A stretch of DNA of 64,000 nucleotides, from NCBI RefSeq assembly GCF_014077505.1, contig NZ_JACGWA010000011.1, positions 1-64,000 on the forward strand. Reading direction: 5' to 3'. Shown piece by piece: positions 46,508-55,715 of this stretch (the first letter of the stretch is position 1; each line of letters starts with the position of its first letter). The position numbers were made by a program, and so were the translations under genes. The notes beneath the pieces are model-generated. The model did no database searches. It was not told the DNA's origin and saw nothing but the letters and a program-made list of their open reading frames with translations. The stretch is from Colwellia sp. BRX10-3. GTDB lineage: Bacteria; Pseudomonadota; Gammaproteobacteria; Enterobacterales; Alteromonadaceae.

Positions 46508-47401
46508 TTATTGGTTATTTAGCGCGTGTCGCGCACGCGCGATTATCGAGATTGAAAACGCCTTAAACACCCCTTTCAATAATACCCAATGATGCCAGTA
46601 TAGTGTTCTGGTAATAGGGTTGTCTGGCATTAAATTTATTAACTCACCGACCGCAAGTTCAGTTTGAATTTGCAGTTTCGGGATCAGGCAATACGCTAAA
46701 CCTTGTTTGGCAAAATTAACAAAAGCTTCTGAAGATCTTACAGTATGGCAAGGATACGAACCACCTTTTAAACTAAAGGTTTGTTCAATGTATTTGATAT
46801 GCATATCATCTTTTTGATCATAAGCGACGGCCGGAGCTTTTGCTAATGACTGCTCATTAATACCATCAGGGAAATAGCTTTTGATGAAACTTGGCGAAGC
46901 AACTAATAAATATTGCATATCACCTAATTTATTTAACGTACAGCCAGGCAAAGCGTGTTGATGCGTACTAAGCGCGCCAAAAACTTCCCCGTTTTTTAAA
47001 TAATTAATGGTTCTATTTTCATCGGCAAGTCGAAAGTTTACCGCGACATTATATTCGTGACAAACATCTCCAATAGCAGCAATTAACCAGGTAGCTAAAC
47101 TGTCAGCATTACTGGCGATATTAGCCGTAATAGTTTCGTTTTTATTATTACCTGAAATATCGGGAATAATATCTTGTTCGAGTAATTTAACCTGTTGATA
47201 ATGAGCTAGTAATTTCTTGCCAATAGCGGTTGCGACTATAGGTTGTGCGCGAATTAACACCGGTTGACCTATGGTTTGCTCTAAGCTTTTAATACGCTGA
47301 GACACGGCAGATTGTGTGATCGCTAATACCGATGCGGCTTTGTCAAAATTTTGTTCATCTACCACCACGCTCAGTGCATGTAAGAGTTTGTAATCTAGCA
47401 A
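46508..47401 (-). CDS. argP: LysR family regulator ArgP
   Basis: ArgP (IciA) is a LysR-type regulator that responds to lysine and arginine and activates the arginine exporter gene. The 297-residue protein starts LDYKLLHALSVVVDEQNFDKAA, with the helix-turn-helix ITQSAVSQRIKSLEQ, close to E. coli ArgP. It lies divergent to argO, the known target, which supports the assignment strongly. The start is TTG with AGGAG nine bases upstream. Confidence 0.9.
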   Translation of the reverse strand: MLDYKLLHALSVVVDEQNFDKAASVLAITQSAVSQRIKSLEQTIGQPVLIRAQPIVATAIGKKLLAHYQQVKLLEQDIIPDISGNNKNETITANIASNADSLATWLIAAIGDVCHEYNVAVNFRLADENRTINYLKNGEVFGALSTHQHALPGCTLNKLGDMQYLLVASPSFIKSYFPDGINEQSLAKAPAVAYDQKDDMHIKYIEQTFSLKGGSYPCHTVRSSEAFVNFAKQGLAYCLIPKLQIQTELAVGELINLMPDNPITRTLYWHHWVLLKGVFKAFSISIIARARHALNNQ

Positions 47402-47475
47402 GGCATTTCGCTCCTAATATCATTATATTTTTACCATTTACTGTTACTACATTAGCAAAACTAATCAAATATAAA

Positions 47476-47505
47476 AAACATTAATTATACTTATTATTAA
47501 TGTTT
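47476..47505. promoter_or_regulatory. Inverted repeat in the argP-argO intergenic region
   Basis: AAACATTAAT and ATTAATGTTT are perfect inverted copies separated by 10 bases. It lies 53 bases before the argO start and 75 bases before argP. Its position fits an ArgP binding site controlling both genes. Confidence 0.55.
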
Positions 47506-47557
47506 CGTTAAATTAGCCGCAATAACTCAGCACACGATTCTATTTTTTGGAGCGCAA

Positions 47558-48172
47558 ATGTTTTCACCTCTGCTACAAGGTCTTTTTTTAGGCGCAAGTA
47601 TGATCATTCCGCTTGGCGCGCAAAACTCGCATGTGCTAAATCATGGAATTAAAAGGAATCATCATTTTTTGGCCGCGACAATTTGCATGCTTTGTGATGT
47701 GATTCTTATTGCGTTGGGGGTGTTTGGTGGAGCAAAGCTTATTGCTTCATCACCAAACTTAGTCACGCTTATTTCTTGGGGCGGTATACTATTTTTATGT
47801 GGTTATGCGAGTTTATCTTTTAGTCAGGCTTGGCTTAATAACTACGAAAAGTGCCAAAAAACAGCTTCAGCAGCGAACAAAAAACCTTGGTTAGTTATAA
47901 TTTCAACCTTAGCGGTAACCTTGCTAAACCCGCATGTTTATCTTGATACTGTGATGATACTAGGCAGTGTTGGGGGCCAATTTCAAGGTAATGAAAAAAT
48001 CGCCTTTGCGCTTGGCACCATGCTTGCCTCTATGCTTTGGTTTTATAGCTTAGCTGGAGCGGCAGCAAAAATGTCACCTTGGCTTAACCAAGCTAAGATA
48101 AAAAGAGTGATTGATATCGTGGTTGGATTAATTATGTGCGCTATAGCATGGTCATTGTTTAATAACCTGTAG
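47558..48172 (+). CDS. argO: LysE family arginine exporter ArgO
   Basis: ArgO exports arginine (and canavanine in E. coli) across the inner membrane. The 204-residue protein has about six hydrophobic helices and begins with the LysE-family GLFLGASMIIPLGAQNSHVL. LLNPHVYLDT in the second half is also typical. TTGGAGCGCAA precedes the ATG. It is divergent from argP, the regulator known to activate it. Confidence 0.93.
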   Translation: MFSPLLQGLFLGASMIIPLGAQNSHVLNHGIKRNHHFLAATICMLCDVILIALGVFGGAKLIASSPNLVTLISWGGILFLCGYASLSFSQAWLNNYEKCQKTASAANKKPWLVIISTLAVTLLNPHVYLDTVMILGSVGGQFQGNEKIAFALGTMLASMLWFYSLAGAAAKMSPWLNQAKIKRVIDIVVGLIMCAIAWSLFNNL

Positions 48173-48186
48173 CAACCTAAAGCGTA

Positions 48187-48528
48187 TCAAGAAAGCCTTT
48201 TGCGCCAATTACCCGCGTGATACAACATACAGTTTTCTTCGCTGTCTAGCTCGATTTGGTTTTTAGGTTCTTTAAGTTGGATGCCAATATCTGCAAGGCT
48301 ATCAGTAATTAATGCTGCTAAGTCTTGATTATTAGCTGATTTTATATAGTTTGCTAACTTGATATTACTATCAAAAATACAAACAATTTTTAAACTTTCT
48401 GGAAATTTTTCAAAATTAACCGTGTGCGTTAACCACTCAAAGCCATCGATGTCTTCTAACGCTGATTGGCAAACTTGCGTTAACACCTTTATTATATGAT
48501 TCTCAATTTTTTTATCTGATTTACGCAT
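48187..48528 (-). CDS. Conserved hypothetical protein
   Basis: This 113-residue soluble protein starts MRKSDKKIENHI and contains GFEWLTHTVNFEKFPESLKIVC, then a charged C-terminal end with ENCMLYHAGNWRKRL. Close relatives occur in Shewanella and Pseudoalteromonas, where some are loosely labelled Fis-type regulators. I see no helix-turn-helix that supports that label. It lies downstream of a GGDEF gene on the same strand, with a 78-base gap. Confidence 0.72.
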   Translation of the reverse strand: MRKSDKKIENHIIKVLTQVCQSALEDIDGFEWLTHTVNFEKFPESLKIVCIFDSNIKLANYIKSANNQDLAALITDSLADIGIQLKEPKNQIELDSEENCMLYHAGNWRKRLS

Positions 48529-48606
48529 TCGTTATTTCTATTACCTTAAAATTTCACCATTAAAAGCAGCTTTATAATTTATCTTTAAAAAGCTTTTACA
48601 TTTTGC

Positions 48607-50439
48607 TTACGCATTACCATTAGAAAAATTGCTTGAAAACCCTGTAACGTTTAAACCATGAGATTTACTGCCCAAATAATTGTTTTTTCCTGATTTTTTT
48701 GTCGCTAATAAATACTCGTCTGCCGCCTTTATCAAGCTATCAAAATTAAAGTTTTCAGCTTTATTATGTAAAGCATAACCTGCCGATATTGTTACTGAGA
48801 GCGTTGTCTGGTCGTATTCTAGTAACAAGTCACTAATACTACTTGTGATACGATTGGCAAGTTCGCGCATTTGTGTGTGACTTATCGACTCGCAAATCAA
48901 CACAAATTCATCACCACCCCAACGCAGCAGCAGGTCATGTTCTCTAATTTGTGTGCTGATGGTATTCACAATAGCTTTTAATGCTTTATCACCACCGGCA
49001 TGTCCAAAAGTATCATTAATAAATTTAAAGTCATCGCAATCAATAATTAAAGCGCCCAACGACAATTCATTATTTGTCTCACGCTCAAACCTAGATTTTA
49101 CCGCGGGTAAATAGCTTTTTAAATAACTACGGCAGAATATACCGGTTAACCCATCTTTCATCGAAGATACGACTTGTGCCTTTAACATACGATGATGAAC
49201 AAAAAATACAATGATAACAAAGCAAAAAGCCAGTCCGAGTAAAATAATAATAAAGATAGAAAATTGTTGTTTATTTTTATTCTCTTCTGCCATGACTTTA
49301 TTAATCAGTAATGAGTTTTTTAGCTCGGTGAACTTTTGTTGGCTTTGAATATTCTCAATTCGTTTATCCATGTTGGTAATGACACTCACGGTGTTCATTT
49401 CATTAGCTGAAAGTCGAAAATCAGCGTAGGCACGTAAATATTTTAGTGAATTTTTATCATCTCCCATCTGCTGATATATATTACTCAGTAAATAATGAAT
49501 CGCAGCGAGATGATTAGCATGCGCGGTTTGATTATTAAATTCTAAACTATTAATAGCATAATCGAGTGCGAGTAAAGGCTTATCAGTTGCCAAATATAAT
49601 TCTGCGAGGTCTTTACTCACAATTTGCAACAAACGAACATCATGATCTGATTTAGCTTTAGTCTGTGCCAATTCGAACCATTTTTTCGCTGCTGAAAAAT
49701 CGCCGATTTGTTGATGTACTTCGCCTTTTAATCGAGATAAATAGCCATTATTGTTATTATATTTCGACGGGATTTTTTCAGCAACTAAGGTTAAAGCGAG
49801 AGTTTCTTGTCGGTTAAATTGAGGTAAATTACTGCGCACACTGATTAAATATAATGTTGCTAAAAATTCACTATCATAATCTTTTGTTTCACGCGCTAGG
49901 GCTAGCGCCAGTTTCAGAGGCTCAATAGCTAATTGAAAAAGCTCTAATTGGATATAACTTAATGCTAAGCGGTTTAAAGCTACAGTTTCACCTCGTTGAT
50001 TTTTCGTTTTATTGGCAAAATCAGCCATTTTTTGTACATAAATTATCGTTTCAGAGTAATCCCCACGAATCAAAAATATGCCACTGATACTCTCTAAAGA
50101 ATCTATAAATAAATCGTCATTATTAACCAAAGGTAGTTTAGCAATGGCTAAATCAAGGTAATATTTACCTTCAAGCCAATTACCATCTCTGGTTTTTAGC
50201 TTAGCGATATAAGCATAAATAGGCGCTTGAAAGGCAAGGTAATTCTGTGTATTAACTTCACTTAATAAGTTATTAACAAATAGACGATTTTGTTCTGTAT
50301 TTACATACTGTACTTTTTTTAATTCAGCATAATGTTCTATCGGCTCTTGGGCGAATGCTTTTGTAACTAAAAAAGCCGCCAAGATAAACCAAATAAAGGT
50401 TGTGACGTTAAGTAGAGAGTTCCTACTAGTTAAGATCAT
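48607..50439 (-). CDS. TPR-like sensor diguanylate cyclase
   Basis: This 610-residue protein has a signal peptide (ending AFAQEP near 32), a periplasmic region of tetratricopeptide-like helices (about 40-380, with ALNRLALSYIQLELFQLAIE a clear repeat), a transmembrane helix near 405-425 and a GGDEF domain. The site GGDEF is at 508-512, with the RxxD inhibitory motif (REHD) before it, so c-di-GMP synthesis is expected. The last 20 residues are a polar Ser/Asn-rich tail. It has the same layout as the gene at 42197. Confidence 0.89.
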   Translation of the reverse strand: MILTSRNSLLNVTTFIWFILAAFLVTKAFAQEPIEHYAELKKVQYVNTEQNRLFVNNLLSEVNTQNYLAFQAPIYAYIAKLKTRDGNWLEGKYYLDLAIAKLPLVNNDDLFIDSLESISGIFLIRGDYSETIIYVQKMADFANKTKNQRGETVALNRLALSYIQLELFQLAIEPLKLALALARETKDYDSEFLATLYLISVRSNLPQFNRQETLALTLVAEKIPSKYNNNNGYLSRLKGEVHQQIGDFSAAKKWFELAQTKAKSDHDVRLLQIVSKDLAELYLATDKPLLALDYAINSLEFNNQTAHANHLAAIHYLLSNIYQQMGDDKNSLKYLRAYADFRLSANEMNTVSVITNMDKRIENIQSQQKFTELKNSLLINKVMAEENKNKQQFSIFIIILLGLAFCFVIIVFFVHHRMLKAQVVSSMKDGLTGIFCRSYLKSYLPAVKSRFERETNNELSLGALIIDCDDFKFINDTFGHAGGDKALKAIVNTISTQIREHDLLLRWGGDEFVLICESISHTQMRELANRITSSISDLLLEYDQTTLSVTISAGYALHNKAENFNFDSLIKAADEYLLATKKSGKNNYLGSKSHGLNVTGFSSNFSNGNA

Positions 50440-50929
50440 TTTATAAATTCCATTTTTACAAAAACGTTCTATTATATTGGCGATAGCTTACCTTATTTAG
50501 CACTCAAAGTATAAAGTTTGTACTGCAAGTTAAAGCTTTATATAGTCAATTAAAGGCCAGATAATGGTGTTAATAACGGTCTTCATTTATCAAGTTGCCA
50601 TCATAAAAATCATTTTGACTATTGAGCTGTTAAATATTAGATTTTTAAAGTCATTTGGATAAAGCTAAAAATTAAAGAGAGCTTATTTCAACTTGAATAT
50701 TATAAATACTCAGTAGTGCGGAATTTTATTTAACTCATAAGATAATTGATTAAAACATGCTATATTAATCATTAATTTAAAGCTTTATGTAGATCAATTA
50801 AATTCATCTAAAAGTAATCAATACTTTCATAAAATAGCGTATAGTAAGAAACAATTAATCGATTCTAGCTTAACTTTATATAGGCGTTAGTTAGGCTCTG
50901 GCTAGGTAATAAAGGGGCATAGGATATAA
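50440..50929. other. Intergenic region with two long direct repeats
   Basis: This 490-base AT-rich gap lies between divergent genes. Two imperfect direct repeats of about 24 bases (core AAAGCTTTAT and TCAATTAAA) lie at 50531-50554 and 50778-50802. No gene or RNA signal is seen. Confidence 0.5.
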
Positions 50930-52303
50930 GTGAATAATACCAAACTCACCCAAGACGAAAACCTATCCATCAAGGTCAGTTACCAATTATTGCCTACTGA
51001 TCACCAACGACTGGATTTATACTTTTCATTACCGGTTGAAATGGGCATTGGCCCTAAAACCTTAGCGGAAGAGCAGTATTTTCATAGCAGTATAGAAAGT
51101 CACAGTGCTTATTACTCAGATCAACTGCACTTACCATTAGTACGAAGCCGTTTTATTAGCCAAAAAAAAGGTGAGATAAGTGACTATCGATTAAACCTGA
51201 ATTTGTTTTCTTATCAAATTTTAATTGCTCTTGATACTGATATAAAACAAACCATAAAACTTAGAGAAAGTGAGAATTTCTACCCACAAGCTATTGTGTT
51301 AGCAGAGCAAATATCTGGATTATTGAAAAAACTAAGAAGGTACACACCGACCGATAAAAAACTCAGTCCATTTTTTGAAAATGCTGATAATTACCTTAGT
51401 TGGCAGGTTGAACAGTCGTTTTTAAAGTTACTTTCTCGAGGACCAAAAAGTAGCGATTTCACCACTGAAAGAAACTTCTTATTTGCCCTATGCCGTAGTG
51501 AAAACGAATATAGGGAAACCAATCAATACAATTCGCAGACCACCTTAGGTGATCCTAATCGCATTACCAATAAAATGCGTTTACTCCAACGATTAATAGA
51601 ATACGGCGTGGTACTTCAACAAGAAGTTAAAAGTCTGAATCGTAATTTAAAACGTATTGTTAGTGGCTCAGTTACTGCAGTAATTATGGCTTTTGTAATG
51701 ATGTTAGTTCTAAATGCTCGAGCCAACTTTACTGAAGTCACCATTGCCTTAGTAGGCATGTTAGGCTTTTTTTATGGCTTAAGGGAAATATTTAAGGACG
51801 ATATAACCCGGATTATTTGGCGCAGCATTCAAAGAGGCTTGCCAAAGTGGAGGAATATTTACACCAATAGTGTTGATAAAACCCGCATTGCTAGCCAAAC
51901 TATTTGGCTAGAATACATTCGTAATAAAGATCTACCAAAGCAAGTTGATAAACTATTTCAAACCCGACGTCATCAAAATAAGCAAGCTGCACAATTACTA
52001 CATTTTCGCAGCGATACTAAAGTAAATGCCAAGAGCTTCATGCCTGGCTATGATAAAATTCAACAACGTATCTATTTTAATTTAACGCCCTTTATTCGTT
52101 TTCTAAAAAGAGGTGAAGGACGTTTATATACACTTGATGGTAGTAAAGTCACTAAACAAGCTGTTGAACGCCGTTACCAAATAAACGTAGTTTTAATGCA
52201 AACAGATAAACAAGACCTACAACAAACACAACGTTTTAAGATCACGCTAAACCGCTCTGCCATTGTCAATATTGAAGCGATGAAAACAGATGACGATGAT
52301 TGA
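50930..52303 (+). CDS. Uncharacterised membrane protein
   Basis: This 457-residue protein belongs to no family I recognise. The first 235 residues are soluble, mixed strands and helices. Two closely spaced hydrophobic segments at about 242-285 form a hairpin in the membrane. The last 170 residues are basic and soluble and end in a short acidic tail (KTDDDD). The GTG start has AGGA eight bases upstream. The domain order, with both ends on the same (probably cytoplasmic) side, would fit a membrane-anchored assembly or signalling protein, but nothing specific is visible. It appears to be a single gene. Confidence 0.72.
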   Translation: MNNTKLTQDENLSIKVSYQLLPTDHQRLDLYFSLPVEMGIGPKTLAEEQYFHSSIESHSAYYSDQLHLPLVRSRFISQKKGEISDYRLNLNLFSYQILIALDTDIKQTIKLRESENFYPQAIVLAEQISGLLKKLRRYTPTDKKLSPFFENADNYLSWQVEQSFLKLLSRGPKSSDFTTERNFLFALCRSENEYRETNQYNSQTTLGDPNRITNKMRLLQRLIEYGVVLQQEVKSLNRNLKRIVSGSVTAVIMAFVMMLVLNARANFTEVTIALVGMLGFFYGLREIFKDDITRIIWRSIQRGLPKWRNIYTNSVDKTRIASQTIWLEYIRNKDLPKQVDKLFQTRRHQNKQAAQLLHFRSDTKVNAKSFMPGYDKIQQRIYFNLTPFIRFLKRGEGRLYTLDGSKVTKQAVERRYQINVVLMQTDKQDLQQTQRFKITLNRSAIVNIEAMKTDDDD

Positions 52304-52449
52304 TACTACAAACTTAGATTATTCTCTCACATTGAATATCTAATAAAACTAAAACAACAAACTAAATAGCTGCGTTTTGCAGGGTTAGTTTGAAACTATC
52401 ATTGAGTATCGCGACCAAAAAGTGAGATAAAATTTGACTCTACATAGTG

Positions 52450-53349
52450 TTAATTACCGATTTCAACTTTTGCTTTTAGCCAAGTAACTAGTTTGGGAAA
52501 ATGATCATCTACCGCTTTTGGGTGAGTTAGAATATTAATGTGGTCATAATTAACTAGGTTGCCCGCCTGTTTTGAGAGTACTGAAAAATCTGCAGCGCTA
52601 TTACCGCATTCATCAATAAACAGTTGTACATCTTGTTTGTGGCCTAAAGCATAATCGCTAATACCGGTAAAATGCCAAGTGGGTGGCCATACTATATTTT
52701 GCGCAGCGCCGTAGTAGTCAAAATTATCAGAATGATCTCGCCATTGACCTGGAATAACCCAAGCTATACTTTCCTTCAACGACTGTTGTGTTTCACTATC
52801 TGAGCCATAACGAAATTTTTTAGCATCAAAATAACCGTGTTTCCTTGCCAAAATTGGCGCAATATAACGCCACATAAAACCTAGCTTAAAATAGGCTTCA
52901 AAAGTTTTAACACTAACAACTCGCTTGGTACCAAAACAAGCTTTACTGAGCACTTTGTCAAGCCACTCTGGATAACGGGCCAGAAAACTCGTTATTAATA
53001 CACCACCCCATGAATGGGCGATTAGATGCATTTTTTGCGGATTAAGGCTCTGTATTTTCTCTAAAAATAACGGAATATCACGCGTAATAGCTTCGTGTTG
53101 CCCAAACGATGATTTGGCATTAATTGCTGGGTGGCTTTTGCCCCGGCCACGTAAATCACCAACATAAACATCAAAACCTTGCTCAGCAAGAAAACAAGCT
53201 AAACCTTTACCCTTTTCAGTATAAAAAATAAAGCCGTTTTCAATTAGGCCATGCAACATAAAAATTGGCACACCACCATTATTTTTCCAAATATGGCGTA
53301 AGTGAAGTTGGTTTTCACCATCTTCAATATAAATTGACTCTTGCTGCAT
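52450..53349 (-). CDS. Alpha/beta hydrolase
   Basis: This protein of about 299 residues has the alpha/beta hydrolase fold. The oxyanion region is MLHGLIENG, the nucleophile Ser is in AHSWGG (a variant of GxSxG), and the likely catalytic His is in DHINILTH near the C-terminus. GDLRGRGKSHP is typical for lipase- or esterase-like members. The substrate is unknown. GTG 53355 would add two residues; ATG 53349 is used here. There is no signal peptide, so it is cytoplasmic. Confidence 0.85.
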   Translation of the reverse strand: MQQESIYIEDGENQLHLRHIWKNNGGVPIFMLHGLIENGFIFYTEKGKGLACFLAEQGFDVYVGDLRGRGKSHPAINAKSSFGQHEAITRDIPLFLEKIQSLNPQKMHLIAHSWGGVLITSFLARYPEWLDKVLSKACFGTKRVVSVKTFEAYFKLGFMWRYIAPILARKHGYFDAKKFRYGSDSETQQSLKESIAWVIPGQWRDHSDNFDYYGAAQNIVWPPTWHFTGISDYALGHKQDVQLFIDECGNSAADFSVLSKQAGNLVNYDHINILTHPKAVDDHFPKLVTWLKAKVEIGN

Positions 53350-53776
53350 TAACACTTGTTCATCAGTTATAGGTTACTCGTTAATATGATAAATATTACA
53401 GACACTCACCAAATATAATAATGGTCAGACCAGAGTGCTAGGTTACTTATTTTAAAACTAAAGAACAAGTAGCAAAAAGTTAATTTTACCATCGAGTATA
53501 AGTTCCTATCATCTGTTTATGCTTACATATAAAACTGGCTATATTTATGGTTTGCAGCACGCTTTAAAGTTGTGATTTAACAGGTAACAGTTTGTTACTT
53601 TATCACGTAAAAAACCGACATAAAATAGCCAAGTAATTATTATGATAACAATAATTACTTGGTTTATAGCCTTGATTATTGACAGTAAAACGACAAGCAG
53701 TTTCACAGAACGAAAACGATCCAAGCCATGGATAAGGCCAGCATATTGGATCATCCTTTATAGTTTGAAGTTTATC
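53350..53776. other. Intergenic region with a perfect long inverted repeat
   Basis: This 427-base gap lies between divergent genes. The open frame extends upstream from 53777 to 53642, but its translation there has no family likeness, so I treat it as non-coding. The 13-bp inverted repeat is listed separately. Confidence 0.45.
53629..53662. repeat. Perfect 13-bp inverted repeat
   Basis: CCAAGTAATTATT and AATAATTACTTGG flank the 8 bases ATGATAAC. No T-run follows. It may be an operator or a small mobile repeat. Confidence 0.65.
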
Positions 53777-54043
53777 ATGATTGATTTATTATTCGATATT
53801 ATAGGCATGTCTGGAACAATTCTTGTTGTGGATGCATTTCTAATGTTACAACTAGAGCAAGTAAATCTGAAAATTTTGGCTTATAACCTAACTAACCTTT
53901 GTGGCGCAGTTTTACTGTTAATTAGCTTGTGCTACAACTTTAATTTATCGAGTTTTTTGATCGAACTATTCTGGATTGCCGCCTCAATAATTGCTTTAGT
54001 TAAGTATTATACTAAGTTTCGACAAACAGTAATTAGTCAGTAG
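53777..54043 (+). CDS. CBU_0592-like small membrane protein
   Basis: This 88-residue protein has three hydrophobic segments. The pattern FDIIGMSGTILVVDAFLML, then NLTNLCGAVLLLIS, then a third helix ending in KYYTKFR matches the small membrane family typified by Coxiella CBU_0592, of unknown function. ATG 53777 with GAAG upstream is chosen because the family begins at that point; the upstream ATG 53642 would add an unrelated 45 residues. A hairpin follows. Confidence 0.72.
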   Translation: MIDLLFDIIGMSGTILVVDAFLMLQLEQVNLKILAYNLTNLCGAVLLLISLCYNFNLSSFLIELFWIAASIIALVKYYTKFRQTVISQ

Positions 54044-54068
54044 TAATTACATTTACTAATTAACAGCA

Positions 54069-54111
54069 CCTTTGTCAGCTAAGTTTTTTCAATGGCATCG
54101 ACAAAGGTTTT
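54069..54111 (+). terminator. Terminator after the CBU_0592-like gene
   Basis: CCTTTGTC and GACAAAGG form an 8-bp stem with a 23-base loop, followed by TTTT. The loop is long, so confidence is moderate. Confidence 0.55.
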
Positions 54112-54254
54112 AGTTGATTAACTCTCCACATTTTGTTGCTTTAAACATCAGTTTAGACTTTCTATACTTTATTAGCCTGATTCGCTTGCGTTAGGTTATT
54201 TTACAAGTATCATGCCGCCCTATTTTTATGTTTTATCGTCGGAAAATCTGTTTC

Positions 54255-55424
54255 ATGAGAAAATTACTTACCTCGCCAAATGCCATGTCGCTTAGTACTA
54301 CCGAACAAACAATTTATCAAAACGCGTTGTCGTTTGTTGCCGACCTTAGCCTTAATTTAATGGCAGTAAAAGTAGAAAACCATCCTGATAATTTTCTTAA
54401 CTGGTGCAGAGAATTATATCGAATTTGCTTACATGACATAAACCATGATTTATTAGAGCCTAGCCAACTAAAGCCTTTAAAAAAGTTGCAAGATACCATG
54501 TCAAATGGTGTTAGTGCATGCCAATTAAAAATGGCCCGTATTATCCCATGGCCAATATTTACGGATTTTGTTCAAGAACACGCTGCATTACAAGCCTTAC
54601 CTGAGAGACTAAAATTATTAGATTATATTGCCACAATACGCAGTAATAAATTGGCTGAGATGATTGATGAAGACAGATTAGCCTTTGCAGGTAAACATAG
54701 TGCCCAGCATGACATAAGCGTGTATGACTTTGACGTAGAGTGGTTTGCCGGAACGCGCGGTGCAAAGACTTTTCATCAATTATTAAAATCTCATCCACAA
54801 GCCTTTGATCTAGCCCTTGATAACATTCCATTAGACGGTGATGTTTCATTAGCAGACTATCAAAACTTTGTTAATGCTTATCAGGCCGTATTTGCAGTTC
54901 ATACTAATGAAGAAAAAGCACCATTAAGTGCAGCCACACGTTTATTGGCTATGCGCCGACCTGACCAATTTATTGCGCTCACCAGTGGTAAAATAGATAC
55001 CCTTTCACAAGGCCTAGGCTTAGTAAAACTCAACAACCAAAGTTTTGATGACTATTGGCATGAAATGATTGCAAGCATTAGAAACACCCAATGGTGGCGT
55101 AGCGAAATGCCAAGTGATGAAGTTGAACTTCAACTTTGGAAAAATCGCGCAATATTAATTGATCTGTTTTTATTTGCTGATAATACTTTGGCAGAAAATT
55201 CAAATTATATTCGTATGCGTGATAAGCCTAAAAAAATTAAAATTGGTGTCGCTAAAGCAGTAAAACGTAGTAAAGCGTCAGCAGAAGCTATTGTTGACAA
55301 AGCTTTTGAAGCAGATGATATTCCTGAGTTTATCCTCAACATGCGCAGCACAATAGTCAATAGCGTTAAAGACGGTAAAACTGTTGATCAAGCCATTACC
55401 CTGATGCGTAATATTTTTGGCTAG
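54255..55424 (+). CDS. Uncharacterised conserved protein
   Basis: This protein of about 389 residues shows no family I can name. It is mostly helical, with no signal peptide or membrane segment. A central tryptophan-rich part contains DVEWFAGTRGAKTFHQLL, LLAMRRPDQFIALTSGKID and QWWRSEMP. The C-terminal 70 residues are basic (KKIKIGVAKAVKRSK) and end in a small helix. ATG 54255 with GGAAAA upstream is preferred over ATG 54228. It is a single gene followed by a very strong hairpin. Confidence 0.72.
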   Translation: MRKLLTSPNAMSLSTTEQTIYQNALSFVADLSLNLMAVKVENHPDNFLNWCRELYRICLHDINHDLLEPSQLKPLKKLQDTMSNGVSACQLKMARIIPWPIFTDFVQEHAALQALPERLKLLDYIATIRSNKLAEMIDEDRLAFAGKHSAQHDISVYDFDVEWFAGTRGAKTFHQLLKSHPQAFDLALDNIPLDGDVSLADYQNFVNAYQAVFAVHTNEEKAPLSAATRLLAMRRPDQFIALTSGKIDTLSQGLGLVKLNNQSFDDYWHEMIASIRNTQWWRSEMPSDEVELQLWKNRAILIDLFLFADNTLAENSNYIRMRDKPKKIKIGVAKAVKRSKASAEAIVDKAFEADDIPEFILNMRSTIVNSVKDGKTVDQAITLMRNIFG

Positions 55425-55455
55425 TTATTATTTTTAAAACCAAATACTGAAATAC

Positions 55456-55494
55456 TAATATTCTAAGCCCAATTTTATTGGGCTTAGAATATTA
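55456..55494. terminator. 17-bp perfect hairpin
   Basis: A 17-base arm ending CTAAGCCCAA pairs perfectly with its complement around TTTTA. It lies 30 bases after the upstream stop and between convergent genes. The stem is unusually long, so it may be more than a terminator. Confidence 0.7.
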
Positions 55495-55715
55495 GAACAA
55501 CACCATCACGCTTATTTTACTGTTAGGTGTTACTTATTAAGTGTTAGATTTTCACTGATACTTGATTATGGCAACCAACAAACCTTGAGCGAGTTTTGTT
55601 GGTATTAAAAGAGTTAAATAAAGGTTATATATCAAAAAAATATGCTGGCCGCACCACTACTGTTAAGTGATAAAAGTTTATCATTTGAATTAATCAATTG
55701 TTCACCTAACATGCA

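Noticed and set aside
53642-53776. N-terminal 45-residue extension of the CBU_0592-like protein
   Set aside because: Includes half of a perfect inverted repeat and has no family likeness; ATG 53777 fits the family start.
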